From: Nepenthes gracilis
Lineage: Eukaryota; Streptophyta; Magnoliopsida; Caryophyllales; Nepenthaceae
Direction of reading: 5' to 3'
Assembly: GCA_033239525.1 (NCBI GenBank)
Contig: BSYO01000020.1
Coordinates: 7,684,656-7,748,655, forward strand
Length of the DNA stretch: 64,000 bases
The notes below the pieces were generated by a model. It saw only the letters and a list, made by a program, of their open reading frames with translations, made no database searches and was not told the DNA's origin. The position numbers and the translations under genes are program-made. This document shows positions 46,842 through 56,966 of the stretch, piece by piece (the stretch's first letter is position 1; each line of letters starts with the position of its first letter).

Positions 46842-47756
46842 TCAGCTATAACAACCCCCAATCATTTTAAGACAGGGCCTATTCCCATGCATCTTCCCAC
46901 AATGTTTACATGACCCTACCAATGCTCGGGAGGATGAGGAGACCTGTCCACTCTTTTGATCAAAACTCAGCTGCTTGGGCTTTTTAGACGGTCTCTCCGA
47001 ACTAGCTCGTGAGCTGGTGCTCATTCCGGATTTACTCAATGATCTTCTCTTGAAAAAGTCCTCTTTTGCAAGCTCTTGTTCACAAATTAAGGCACGGTCC
47101 AACACATCAGCATATGTCGCCAACTTGAAGGGTGCCAATTGTTTGTGGATATCATCCTGCAAACCCAACAAAAACTTCCTAGCCTTCTTCTGTTCCTCAT
47201 CCCCCATATAAGGAGCAAATCGTGACAATTTCGTAAACCTAGCATCATACTGTGCCACAGACTGATTACCTTGTCTTAATCGAAGAAATTCTTCTTCCTT
47301 TTGGATACGGAGGCTGGAGGGAAAATATTTTTCCAAAAATGCGTCCTCAAACATCTGCCAGGAAATCTCCCCCTCCGGAACACCCAAGGCTCCCTTTTTC
47401 ATTTGCCACCAATGATGGGCCTCGCCCTCGAGCCGATAAGATGCAAATAAAACCCGATCTTCCTCTGGACATCGAATCACAGAAAATACCTTCTTTATCC
47501 TTTCTAGCCACGTGTCTGCTTTGACGGGGTCTGGCTCCCCTAGAAACGCCGGGACCCGCTCTTGAACGAAGTGGTTAAATGCAGATGGTCCTGGATGTGC
47601 AGGGGCCGGGTTTGGGATTGGAGCAGGAACAGGGGCGAGATTTCGTTGTCCCAGGGCCTCAATAACATCTGCCATTCGGCCCAACAGATTCATATACTCA
47701 GCCTCTCGATCTTGAGACTGGTCATTGCCTTGGGACCTTCTACATCTGGGTGGCAT
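46842..47756 (-). CDS. alpha-2 left gag polyprotein (304 codons, open)
   Basis: Structural protein forming the cytoplasmic virus-like particle. It starts MPPRCRRSQGND, the usual MPPR start of plant gypsy gag. The retrotransposon gag domain spans about residues 70-215: FLGEPDPVKADTWLERI, LFASYRLEGEAHHWWQMKKG, SWQMFEDAFLEKYFPSSLR, RLRQGNQSVAQYDARFTKLS, RKFLLGLQDDIHKQL. A basic Ser-rich linker follows, then CKHCGKMHGNRPC and the first half of a CCHC knuckle, where the frame stops at GGCYS. A CAG-type acceptor (TTTTGTTTCAG) lies 27 bases upstream of the ATG. Probably not functional alone, because NC is truncated. Confidence 0.88.
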   Translation of the reverse strand: MPPRCRRSQGNDQSQDREAEYMNLLGRMADVIEALGQRNLAPVPAPIPNPAPAHPGPSAFNHFVQERVPAFLGEPDPVKADTWLERIKKVFSVIRCPEEDRVLFASYRLEGEAHHWWQMKKGALGVPEGEISWQMFEDAFLEKYFPSSLRIQKEEEFLRLRQGNQSVAQYDARFTKLSRFAPYMGDEEQKKARKFLLGLQDDIHKQLAPFKLATYADVLDRALICEQELAKEDFFKRRSLSKSGMSTSSRASSERPSKKPKQLSFDQKSGQVSSSSRALVGSCKHCGKMHGNRPCLKMIGGCYS

Positions 47757-47891
47757 CTTTTACTATGATGAAGATGGTTTCTGAAACAAAATCATTAGTT
47801 AGAATCCGGCTAGCCTACATAAATTTAATGACTAAGGTTCTCTATCCTAAGCTTCCGCAAAAGATTCGATTCAATCCTATGGCATCTCTCT

Positions 47892-47902
47892 CTCTGATAC
47901 CA
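47892..47902 (-). other. alpha-2 primer-binding site, left half
   Basis: TGGTATCAGAG in minus sense, two bases inside LTR 2; complementary to initiator tRNA-Met. Confidence 0.95.
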
Positions 47903-47904
47903 AC

Positions 47905-50112
47905 TGTGACGAACCGGGTTATTTTTCTTTTAAATAACCCTTCCTTCAATAAGTCATTATAATTTAATATTATACATTTCTGTAGAAAATCGGGCATAGT
48001 TTCGTTTGTAACTTGACCGTTTACCAAAATACAAATACCTATAAGAAACTCTGTACAATATCTACAAATACATTCAACATCATACACAGGATCTCAGATC
48101 CACTAAACCTCTGTAGTGGCACCGGCGTCATAACTTAGGTATGACGTCGGCTCAGGTAAAGACGCCAACTATAAAAACCCAAGCATAACCACAAGCACCA
48201 TTGCGAAAGCGTGACAACCATAGTATACAAGAATCAAAATCATTCATCCACAAAATTTCCATGCCATACATAATCAACCTAGATCGTCGAGGCTTCTTCA
48301 AAATCCACGTCGCCTACAGTCTCGTCGGGCATTAGGGCATTTTCATCTGAAAAGAGAGAGTGCAAGGGTGAGCTTATCGCCCAGCAAGTGTAAACACACA
48401 TCACTATCAAAAGCTAGAATCATAATGGAAACGATAGTGGGGTGGGGAAAACCATGTAAAGGCGTGAAGGGAGGCAATACTTAGAGAACCAATTTGTCAT
48501 TTGTCATGTTTTTAATTACCATTTGAATATACTTTCTCAAGTTACTTTAATCTTTGCGGACCAGGGCCAGTAGGTCGTACTAGCAAACGATGCGAGAGAA
48601 TGAGGAAAGGATCATGATACTCCACATGATCTAAGGCCGTGAGGGATTATCTTTTATGACCCATCCGGGGGGTCGTGCACATCGTGCCGTAAATCACCCC
48701 ATTCCCTCGGGGTACCAGGGCAGTCCTCGTTCTTCCACAATAGTATCCTAAGGCGTGACACGGACACCACCCGCTTACACACAAGCGACCAGAATACGTG
48801 GCCCAAGTATTCTTCGGGTTTATACTGTGATGGACGTGTCAAGCTAGAGAATACTACCCATCTAAAAGTCCATGGTCCTAGTTTCATGATTCTATTTCCA
48901 TTTCCACATTCATTTGAGGGAAAGTCCATCGTATCTCATGTATCATGTCTCCCGCCATTTGGGAGGTTCTATCATTCATATCACATTTTGGATTTCCCTT
49001 CGTTACTCATTTGTTTTCATTTCACTTGAATTTAAGCATTTATGTTTACCAAAATTAGGAAAGATTTGGAATCTCTTACCGTTCATGAGCCAATTTCACT
49101 CGGGGTCCTCCGAGCCCGTATCATATCAATCGATGCTTAATTTCATGATTTCAAGCTTGCATTCACATATTGTTAGTTAGATATTGGTAAGAACCTGTAA
49201 CATTTCCATTGTACCTCGGATGAACAGTGATAGTGATCGTTTAACACTTCTGGACGCCGCGAATGGGTCGATTCTTGTAAAAATGGACGCCCGGTCGGTA
49301 TGTATACATATTAGGGACGTGGTAATTCATAATTTAAGGTCAAATTATCATGATTTGAAGGGAAAAACAGTAAATCCCGAATTTGGGTGAGGGTTAGGGT
49401 TTCGCGATAGCAAATCAGACGATTTAACCGACGCAATGAATAAATATTCACACATTCATAGAGTATAATTCATGGGTTATATATTTTCCACATTTTGGGT
49501 GGATATCGGTACGATAATACCTAACGGTGATCGAATAAAAATTGAAAGAGAGCAAATAGTGAGTATGAGAATACTTGCCTCGACGCGGGCTATCACTTTG
49601 ATAACTGGCTTTCGGTCGGATTCAGACTCTACACCTCGATTTCCTCCTTTCTCTCACTAGGCTCGGCGTTCTCTCTCTCTCTCTCTCCAGAAAGCTTTGG
49701 AAAAAGTGGGAAAATTGAAATTCGTGAAGCTGGCCGGGTATTTATACTAGTCGGGCCGCTCGAGGCCCCACCCAGCGAGCAGCAAGCGGCCGGCTCTGGT
49801 TCTTTCCGCTCAAGCGGAGCTCGAGCGGCCAGAGAGCGCGCGTGCTTTCTGGAAGGTTCTGGAAAATTCGCCGGGCGGCTAGCGAGCGCGGGAGCTCGGA
49901 AGATTGGAAGAAGAACCGCCGAGTGGGCTCGAGCGCGCATCGGGCCGGGTAGCTACTTTGGAAAATGAGCTCGAGCGGGACTCGAGCATCTCGCGAGCGG
50001 CGGGGGGTTAAGGGTGGTGTTTTATTTAAAGAATCCTAAGATTTTCATCAAGTACTTTTAATACTTACATTTTACCTCGTATTAATTCTATTGTTGGTTT
50101 GGGAACCTCACA
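47905..50112 (-). repeat. alpha-2 LTR 2 (shared middle LTR)
   Basis: 2208 bp. Serves as 3' LTR of the right half and 5' LTR of the left half. No target duplication flanks it. TATA box at 49739-49746; putative intron 48347-49578. Small deletions versus LTR 1 cluster in CTGG/CCTGG-type contexts of the GC-rich block (49850-49920). Confidence 0.95.
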
Positions 50113-50127
50113 ACTCTCCCCCACTTA
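50113..50127 (-). other. alpha-2 polypurine tract, right half
   Basis: TAAGTGGGGGAGAGT in minus sense, abutting LTR 2. Confidence 0.93.
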
Positions 50128-50165
50128 TAGAAATTTCGTCCCCGAAATTTAACTAGTGTTAAGAA

Positions 50166-51569
50166 TCAAATCAATTTGACATACCTTGGGAAAAGATGGG
50201 GATACTTTTCCCGAATTTCAACTTCTCTTTCCCACGTTGCTTCTTCACGGGAATGGTTTCGCCATAATACCTTGACGAGAGGGATCACCTTTGAGCGTAA
50301 AGTTTGTTCTTTGCAATCAAGAATCTCCACCGGTTCTTCCACATAAGATAAATCCTCGTTGATAGCCAAGGGACTATAATCAATCACGTGCGTGGAGTCA
50401 TAAACATATTTTCTCAACATCGAGACATGAAAAACATTGTGCACCTCGGCTAGACTAGGTGGCAACGCCAATCGGTATGCCACTTCGCCAACTCGTTCAA
50501 GGATTTCAAATGGACCGATGAAGCGCGGTTTTAATTTTCCCTTAACACAAAATCTGGAAACTCCCTTCCACGGTGACACCTTAAGAAACACAAAATCGCC
50601 AACTTCAAATTTGAGCTCGGCCCTCCGTCGATCTGCATAGCTTTTCTGCCGACTCTGGGCAATCTTCAGTTTCTTGAAAACCGTTGTGATCTTTTCTGAT
50701 GTTTCACGGACTATATCGGGGCCCAACAAACGTCTATCTCCCATCTCTTCCCAGTGAATAGGCGAACGACACTTTCTGCCATATAGTGCCTCGAAGGGAG
50801 CCATGCCGATACTTGCCTGGAAGCTGTTATTGTAAGCAAACTCGGCTAGTGCTAAGTGGTCATCCCAATTTCCTTTGAACTCCAATACCAAAGCTCGAAG
50901 CATATCCTCTAATATTTGAATCGTTCGCTCAGATTGACCATCAGTTTGAGGATGATAGGCCGTACTAAACTTCAACTCCGTTCCCAATTCACGATGTAAG
51001 CTTTCCCAAAATTTAGAAACGAATCGTGGGTCACGATCTGACACAATTGATACCGGCACACCATGAAGTCTAACAATTTCATTGATGCAGAGTTGTGCTA
51101 GACGATCACCGGAGTAAGTGGTCCGGATGGCAATGAAATGAGCGGACTTTGTTAGTCGATCTACGATAACCCAGATTGCATCGTGGTTCCTTGGAGTTCT
51201 TGGCAACCCAGACACAAAATCCATCGAGATATCCTCCCACTTCCAACTGGGAATGGGCAGGGGTTGTAGTAATCCAGAGGGTTTCTTTCTTTCTACTTTT
51301 AGTTGTTGAGAAACAAGGCATCGGCCAACAAAGGCAACAATTTCCCTTCGCATGTTCCTCCACCAGAACATTTTTCTTAGATCCTGGTACATCTTGTTTA
51401 CGACAGGATGGATTGTATATTTAGACCGATGTGCCTCTTTCATTATCTCCTCCTTAAGGTCTTTGTCATCTGGTACACATAACTGTTCCTGAAATCTCAA
51501 AAGCCCATCAGCGCGTTTATTGAAATCAACACGGAAATCCCTATCGAGGTCGCTGCAATATCTGGCCAA
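50166..51569 (-). CDS. alpha-2 right integrase with chromodomain (467-codon open frame)
   Basis: Inserts cDNA into chromatin. In order: linker LRFQEQLCVPDDKDLKEEI; zinc finger EAHRSKYTIHPVVNKMYQDL with the last ligand pair as CLVSQQ (second Cys changed to Ser); catalytic core [20 protein letters not shown] and TDGQSERTIQ supplying Asp, Asp and Glu; PFEALYGRKCRSPIHWEE; C-terminal domain [20 protein letters not shown]; chromodomain EPVEILDC to EEATWERE. The first residues (MARYCSDL) are a frameshifted entry, since the alpha pol is one polyprotein, so this ATG is not a true start. Confidence 0.93.
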   Translation of the reverse strand: MARYCSDLDRDFRVDFNKRADGLLRFQEQLCVPDDKDLKEEIMKEAHRSKYTIHPVVNKMYQDLRKMFWWRNMRREIVAFVGRCLVSQQLKVERKKPSGLLQPLPIPSWKWEDISMDFVSGLPRTPRNHDAIWVIVDRLTKSAHFIAIRTTYSGDRLAQLCINEIVRLHGVPVSIVSDRDPRFVSKFWESLHRELGTELKFSTAYHPQTDGQSERTIQILEDMLRALVLEFKGNWDDHLALAEFAYNNSFQASIGMAPFEALYGRKCRSPIHWEEMGDRRLLGPDIVRETSEKITTVFKKLKIAQSRQKSYADRRRAELKFEVGDFVFLKVSPWKGVSRFCVKGKLKPRFIGPFEILERVGEVAYRLALPPSLAEVHNVFHVSMLRKYVYDSTHVIDYSPLAINEDLSYVEEPVEILDCKEQTLRSKVIPLVKVLWRNHSREEATWEREVEIREKYPHLFPRYVKLI

Positions 51570-51828
51570 AACGCAGATCTTTCTTTTGTTCTTCCTTGAT
51601 CCTCTGGAGGATCTCGGGTTGCACTTGCAAGAAGGATAATATCATTTGATTTCCTTTCACAAATCGTCGAATATCGTAGGACTTCAAGCAGTCTAGCATC
51701 TCCATTTGCTTGACTTGTAAACTTGCTACAAAACTGGTCCGACGACTCAGCGTATCTGCAACCACATTTGCCTTCCCGTGTTTATAAAGTATATCGCAAT
51801 CATAATCTTTAAGAAATTCGATCCACCT
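51541..51828 (-). pseudogene. alpha-2 right RNase H end / integrase linker
   Basis: VADTLSRRTSFVASLQVKQM and the linker MLDCLKSYDIRRFVKGNQMI, open for 74 codons but in a different frame from the integrase and from the RNase H to the right. Confidence 0.85.
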
Positions 51829-52449
51829 TCATTGCCTCATGTTTAGCTCTTTTTGCAAAAATAAGTACTTGAGGCTTTGATGGTCGGAGTATACTAAAAA
51901 CTTTTCACCATATAAATAATGCCTCCATATTTTTAGCGCGAACACCACAGCAGCTAATTCTAAATCGTGAGTCGGGTAATTTTGCTCATGGATTTTTAAT
52001 TGCCGGGATCCATAAGCTATTACCTTACCCCTTTGCATCAGGACACAACCGAGGCCAAACTTAGACGCGTCGCAATACACCTCGAATCCTCCCGAATTAT
52101 CAGGAAGGGCCAAAACAGGTGCTGAGGTTAAGCAATCTTTTAATTTCTGAAAGCTTCGGTCACACTCGTCGGTCCAGACAAAGCCTACTTCCTTCCTTGT
52201 CAGACGAGTGAGGGGTAATGCTATCTGAGAGAAATTTTCCACAAAACGGCGATAATAGCCGGCCATCCCCAAAAAGCTACGAACTTCCGTCACAGTCGTA
52301 GGTCGATTCCAATTGACCACTGCTTCGATTTTCTGTGGGTCTACTGAGACACCTCCATGAGAAATTACATGACCCAAGAATACTACCTTATCCAGCCAAA
52401 ACTCACATTTCTTCAATTTTGCAAACAATTGGTGTTCCCGAAGGGTCAA
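51829..52449 (-). pseudogene. alpha-2 right RT thumb and RNase H (206 codons)
   Basis: Starts inside RT just after the FIDD box ([60 protein letters not shown]). It continues through the connection domain to RNase H ([50 protein letters not shown]). All RNase H acidic residues are present. The FIDD box itself, just to the right, is out of frame. Confidence 0.92.
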
Positions 52450-52946
52450 GCACGATCCTCAAATGTCCCTCATGCTCTGTGTGACCCTTTAATAAATTAG
52501 AATATCGTCGATAAAGACCACCACAAACTTGTCTAAGTATGGTTGTAAAACCCGATTCATTAGGTCCTCAATACGGCCGGGGCATTGGTAAGCCCGAACG
52601 GCATCACAAGGAATTCATAGTGTCCATACCTCGTTCGGAAGGCCGTCTTTGCCACGTCTTCCTGTTTGATACGGAGCTGATGATATCCGGATTGAAGATC
52701 AATCTTTGAAAACACACGAGCTCTTCGTAGTTGATCGAAAAGATCATCAATCCGTGGTAACGGATACTTGTTCTTGATTGTAATTTTATTTAGCTCACGA
52801 TAGTCGATGCATAACCTCAAAGTCCCATCCTTCTTTCTCACGAATAGGACTGGAGCACCCCATGGAGAAACACTGGGTCTAATGAAACCTATGTCTAGAA
52901 GGTCCTGTAATTGATGCTTTAACTCTTTTAGCTCGGGCAGAGCCAT
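52450..52946 (-). pseudogene. alpha-2 right reverse transcriptase fingers and palm
   Basis: Open from 52946 to 52560: [78 protein letters not shown]. After a frameshift, 52450-52560 still encodes the FIDD region ([15 protein letters not shown] form, with breaks). Confidence 0.9.
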
Positions 52947-53185
52947 ACTGGTATGGGGCTTTTTGAAAGGCAGGTGCCGATCCGAAGCACAAGATCGATC
53001 CCAAACTCAACTTCTCGATGAGGGGGTAGAGTAGTCAATTTATCGTGGAATATATCATCAAACTCACACACCACCGGGATGTCTTTAATGACAATGCATG
53101 GCTTTCTTTCACAAAGAATATAGGCCAAATAGGCTTGACATCCACTTTTAACATATGACGGGTTTGGTTTGCGGTCGAGATGAAG
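52947..53185 (-). pseudogene. alpha-2 right PR-RT linker, frameshifted
   Basis: Continues the linker ([29 protein letters not shown]) in shifted frames. It contains the empty insertion site used by beta-2 in the left half. Confidence 0.85.
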
Positions 53186-54001
53186 CTAGAGCGATTCCAC
53201 CTGGTCGACTCCTTTAATATGAAAAGATTTACATCCGGGAATGTCAAAATCGACCTTCTTATGAAAACAGTCAATGGTTGCATGGTTTCTGGACAACCAG
53301 TCCATACCCAGAATAACATCGAAACCACGTATATCAAGGAGAATCAAATCGACATTTAGGGGTAATCCATTTACCTCGACTACACACCCCGGATAAGAAA
53401 CATCAGTAAGAATGGAAGACCCCATGGGTGTGGATACCGCCAAGGTATAATCAAGGCATACGGGTGAAATTGTAATTTGACGAGCTATTTGAGGAGAAAC
53501 AAAAGAATGCGTGGAGCCAGAATCAAATAATACTGAGCAAGAAATCCCACAAATATAGAGAATACCTTCTACCACGTCGTCTGATGCTTTGGCCTCATTT
53601 GCAGATACCGCAAAGGCTTTTCCTTGAATAGTAGGCTTCGGGGCACGAATCGCTTTATGTCCCACTTGTCCACAGTTATAACAACCCCCAATCATTTTAA
53701 GACAGGGCCTATTCCCATGCATCTTCCCACAATGTTTACATGACCCTACCGATGCTCGGGAGGATGAGGAGACCTGTCCACTCTTTTGATCAAAACTCAG
53801 CTGCTTGGGCTTTTTAGACGGTCTCTCCAAACTAGCTCGTGAGCTGGTGCTCATTCCGGATTTACTCAATGATCTTCTCTTGAAATAGTCCTCTTTTGCA
53901 AGCTCTTGTTCACAAATTAAGGCTCGGTCCAACACATCAGCATATGTCGCCAGCTTGAAGGGTGCCAATTGTTTGCGGATATCATCCTGCAAACCCAACA
54001 A
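53186..54001 (-). CDS. alpha-2 right nucleocapsid and protease (271-codon open frame)
   Basis: Starts in the gag C-terminus (LGLQDDIRKQLAPFKLATYA, LDRALICEQELAKED), then the basic Ser-rich linker and CKHCGKMHGNRPC. The zinc knuckle CYNCGQVGHKAIRA has its last Cys replaced by Ala. The protease follows: CGISCSVLFDSGSTHSFVSP with the DSG triad (about residue 161), and VILGMDWLSRNHATIDCFHK. It ends by frameshift in the linker (DQVESL). The apparent start Met is an internal polyprotein residue. Confidence 0.9.
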   Translation of the reverse strand: MLGLQDDIRKQLAPFKLATYADVLDRALICEQELAKEDYFKRRSLSKSGMSTSSRASLERPSKKPKQLSFDQKSGQVSSSSRASVGSCKHCGKMHGNRPCLKMIGGCYNCGQVGHKAIRAPKPTIQGKAFAVSANEAKASDDVVEGILYICGISCSVLFDSGSTHSFVSPQIARQITISPVCLDYTLAVSTPMGSSILTDVSYPGCVVEVNGLPLNVDLILLDIRGFDVILGMDWLSRNHATIDCFHKKVDFDIPGCKSFHIKGVDQVESL

Positions 54002-54576
54002 AAACTTCCTAGCCTTCTTTCTCGCTCCTCATCCACCATATAAGGAGCAAATCGTGACAATTCCGTAAACCTAGCATCATCTTTGCTACATGCATCGATT
54101 ACATTGTCTTAATCAAGAAATTCTTCTTCCTTTTGGATACGGAGGCTGGAGGGAAAATATTTTTCCAAAATGCGTCCTCAAACATCTCACAGAAATCTCC
54201 TCCAGACACCCAAGGCTCCCTTTTCATTTGCCACCAATGATGGGCCTCGCCTCGAGCCGATAAGATGCAAATAAAACCCGATCTTCCTCTGGACATCGAA
54301 TCACGTAAAATACCTTCTTTATCCTTTCTAGCCACGTGTCTGGCCTGACGGGTCTGCTCCCTAGAAACGCGGGACCCGCTCTTGAACGAAGTGGTTAAAT
54401 GCAGATGGTCCTGGATGTGCAGGGGCCGGGTTTGGGATTGGAGCAGGAACATGGGCGAGATTTCGTTGTCCCAGGGCCTCAATAACATCTGCCATTCGGC
54501 CCAACAGATTCATATACTCAGCCTCTCGATCTTGAGGCTGGTCATTGCCTTGGGACCTTCTACATCTGGGTGGCAT
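54002..54576 (-). pseudogene. alpha-2 right gag N-terminus and capsid, frameshifted
   Basis: Starts MPPRCRRSQGNDQPQDREAE at 54576 and is open to about 54361 (NHFVQERVPRF), then shifts. Capsid pieces GEAHHWWQMK and a degraded FEDAFWKN remain. Compared with the left copy, several short deletions lie at CAG/CTG sites. Confidence 0.9.
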
Positions 54577-54711
54577 CCTTTACTATGATGAAAATGGTTT
54601 CTGAAACAAAATCATTAGTTAGAATCCGGCTAGACTACATAAATTTAATGACTAAGGTTCTCTATCCTAAGCTTCCGCAAAAGATTCGATTCAATCCTAT
54701 GGCATCTCTCT

Positions 54712-54722
54712 CTCTGATACCA
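54712..54722 (-). other. alpha-2 primer-binding site, right half
   Basis: TGGTATCAGAG in minus sense, two bases inside LTR 3. Confidence 0.95.
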
Positions 54723-55186
54723 ACTGTGACGAACCGGGTTATTCTTCTTTTAAATAACCCTTCCGTCAATAAGTCATTATAATTTAATATTATAAATTTC
54801 TGTAGAAAATCGGGCATAGTTTCGTTTGTAACTTGAACGTCTACCAAAATACAAATACCTATAAGAAACTCTGTACAATATCTACAAATACATTCAACAT
54901 CATACACAGGATCTCAGATCCACTAAACCTCTGTAGTGGCACCGGCGTCATAACTTAGGTATGACGTCGGCTCAGGTAAAGATGCCAACTATGAAAACCC
55001 AAGCATAACCACAAGCACAATTGCGAAAGCGTGACAACCATAGTATACAAGAATCAAAACCATTCATCCACAAAATTTCCATGCCATACATAATCAAGCT
55101 AGATCCTCGAGGCTTCTTCAAAATCCACGTCGCCTATCTTACTTCTTTGTCATATTTAGTCTCGTCGGGCGTCATGGCATTTTCAT

Positions 55187-56418
55187 CTGAAAAGAGAGAG
55201 TGCAAGGGTGAGCTTATCGCCCAGCAAGTGTAAACACACATCACTATCAAAAGCTAGAATCATAATGGAAATGATAGTGGGGTGGGGAAAACCATGTAAA
55301 GGCGTGAAGGGAGGCAATACTTAGAAGAACCAATTTGTCATTTGTCATGTTTTTAATTACCATTTGAATATACTTTCTCAAGTTACTTTAATCTTTGCGA
55401 CCAGCATGAGAGGTCGTACTAGCAAACGATGCGAGAGAACGAAGAAAGGATCATGATACTCCACATGATCTAAGGCCGTGAGGGATTATCTTTTACGACC
55501 CATCCGGGGGGTCGTGCACATCGTGCCGTAAATCTCCCCATTCCCCCAGGGTACCAAGGCAGTCCTCGTTCTTCCACAATAGTATCCTAAGGTGTGACAC
55601 GAACACCACCCGCTTACACACAAGCGACCAGAATACGTGGCCCAAGTATTCTTCGGGTTTATACTGTGATGGACGTGTCAAGCTAGAGAATACTACCCAT
55701 CTAAAAGTCCATGGTCCTAGTTTCATGATTCTATTTCCATTTCCACATTCATTTGAGGGAAAGTCCATCGTATCTCATGTATCATGTCTCCCGCCATTTG
55801 GGAGGTTCTATCATTCATATCACATTTTGGATTTCCCTCCGTTACTCATCGGTTTTCATTTCACTTCGGAATTTAAGCATTTATGTTTACCAAAATTAGG
55901 AAAGATTTGGAATCTCTACCGTTCATGAGCCATTTCACCTCTGGGGTCCTCCGAGCCCGTATCATATCAATCGATGCTTAATTTCATGATTTCAAGCTTG
56001 CATTCACATATTGTTAGTTAGATATTGGTAAGAACCTGTAACATTTCCATTGTACCTCGGATGAATAAAGGATAGTGATCGCTTAACACTTCGGACGCCG
56101 CGAACTGGGTCGATTCTTAGAAAATGGACGCCTGATGGGGTATGTATACATATTAGGACGTGGTAATTCATAATTTAAGGTCAAATTATCATGATTTGAA
56201 GGGAAAATAGTAAATCCCGAATTTGGGTGAGGGTTAGGTTTCGCGATAGCAAATCGGGACGATTTAACCTGCGCAATGAATAAATATTCACACATTCATA
56301 GAGTATAATTCATGGGTTATATATTTTCCACATTTTGGGTGGATATCGGTACGATAATATCTAACGGTGATCGAATAAAAATTGAAAGAGAGCAAATAGT
56401 GAGTATGAGAATACTTGC
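55187..56418 (-). other. putative intron inside alpha-2 LTR 3
   Basis: Exon-side AG then GCAAGTATTC, branch-like CTCAC, pyrimidine-rich CTCTCTCTTTTCAG. An alternative acceptor, TTTTGTTTCAG at 54601, lies 24 bases before the gag ATG at 54576 and would remove the primer-binding site as well. Inferred from sequence only. Confidence 0.5.
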
Positions 56419-56593
56419 CTCGACGCGGCTATCACTTTGATAATCAAGCTTTCGGCCTCGGATTCTGACTCTACACCTCGATTTCCTCCTTTCTCATTAG
56501 GCTCTTGCGTTCTCTCTCTCTCTCTCTGTCCGGAAAGCTTTGGAAAAAGTGGGGAAAAAGTGGGAAAATTGAATATTCGTGAAGCTGGCCGGG

Positions 56594-56601
56594 TATTTAT
56601 A
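56594..56601 (-). promoter_or_regulatory. TATA box of alpha-2 LTR 3
   Basis: TATAAATA in minus sense, between the GAGCTCGAG cluster and the donor-like site; the likely promoter of the outer element. Confidence 0.72.
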
Positions 56602-56961
56602 CTAGTCGGGCCGCTCGAGCCCCTCAATGAGCGAAAGGCAAGCGGCGGCCAGATCGGGTTCTTTCCGCCAAGCGGAGCTCGAGCGCCGAGAGCGCGTGCT
56701 TTCTCGGAAGGTTCTGGAAAATTCGCCAGGCGGCTAGCGAGCGCGGAGCTTTCGGAAGATTCGAAGAACCGCCGAGTGGGCTCGAGCGCATCATGCCGGG
56801 TAGCTTTGGAAAATGAGCTCGAGCGGGACTCGAGCATCTGGCGAGCGGCGGGGGGGTTACGGGTGGTGTTTTATTTAAAAAATCCTAAGATTTTCATCAA
56901 GTACTTTTAATACTTACATTTTACCTCTTATTAATTCTATTGTTGGTTTGGGAACCTCACA

Positions 56962-56966
56962 GTTAC
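56962..56966 (+). repeat. alpha-2 right target-site duplication GTTAC
   Basis: Matches 38425-38429 exactly. Confidence 0.96.

Larger units (their letters stand above)
38430..56961 (-). mobile_element. alpha-2: tandem LTR-internal-LTR-internal-LTR chromovirus
   Basis: Three nearly identical LTRs (38430-40666, 47905-50112, 54725-56961) enclose two internal regions, left 40667-47904 (with a nested beta-2 solo LTR) and right 50113-54724. One GTTAC duplication flanks the whole array, so one insertion was later enlarged, most simply by unequal recombination between LTRs, or the assembly joined two copies. Each internal region has its own primer-binding site and polypurine tract. Gag is open in the left half and integrase in the right half. 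Confidence 0.93.
54725..56961 (-). repeat. alpha-2 LTR 3 (outer 5' LTR)
   Basis: 2237 bp, the same length as LTR 1. TATA box at 56594-56601. Putative intron 55187-56418, with the downstream CAG preceded by GCTCACCCTTGCACTCTCTC in minus sense. The GC-rich U3 block is at 56610-56850. Confidence 0.95.

Noticed and set aside
47881..47904. tRNA gene suspected from the CTCTGATACCA end
   Set aside because: Only the 11-base complement of the initiator tRNA 3' end is present; it is the primer-binding site.
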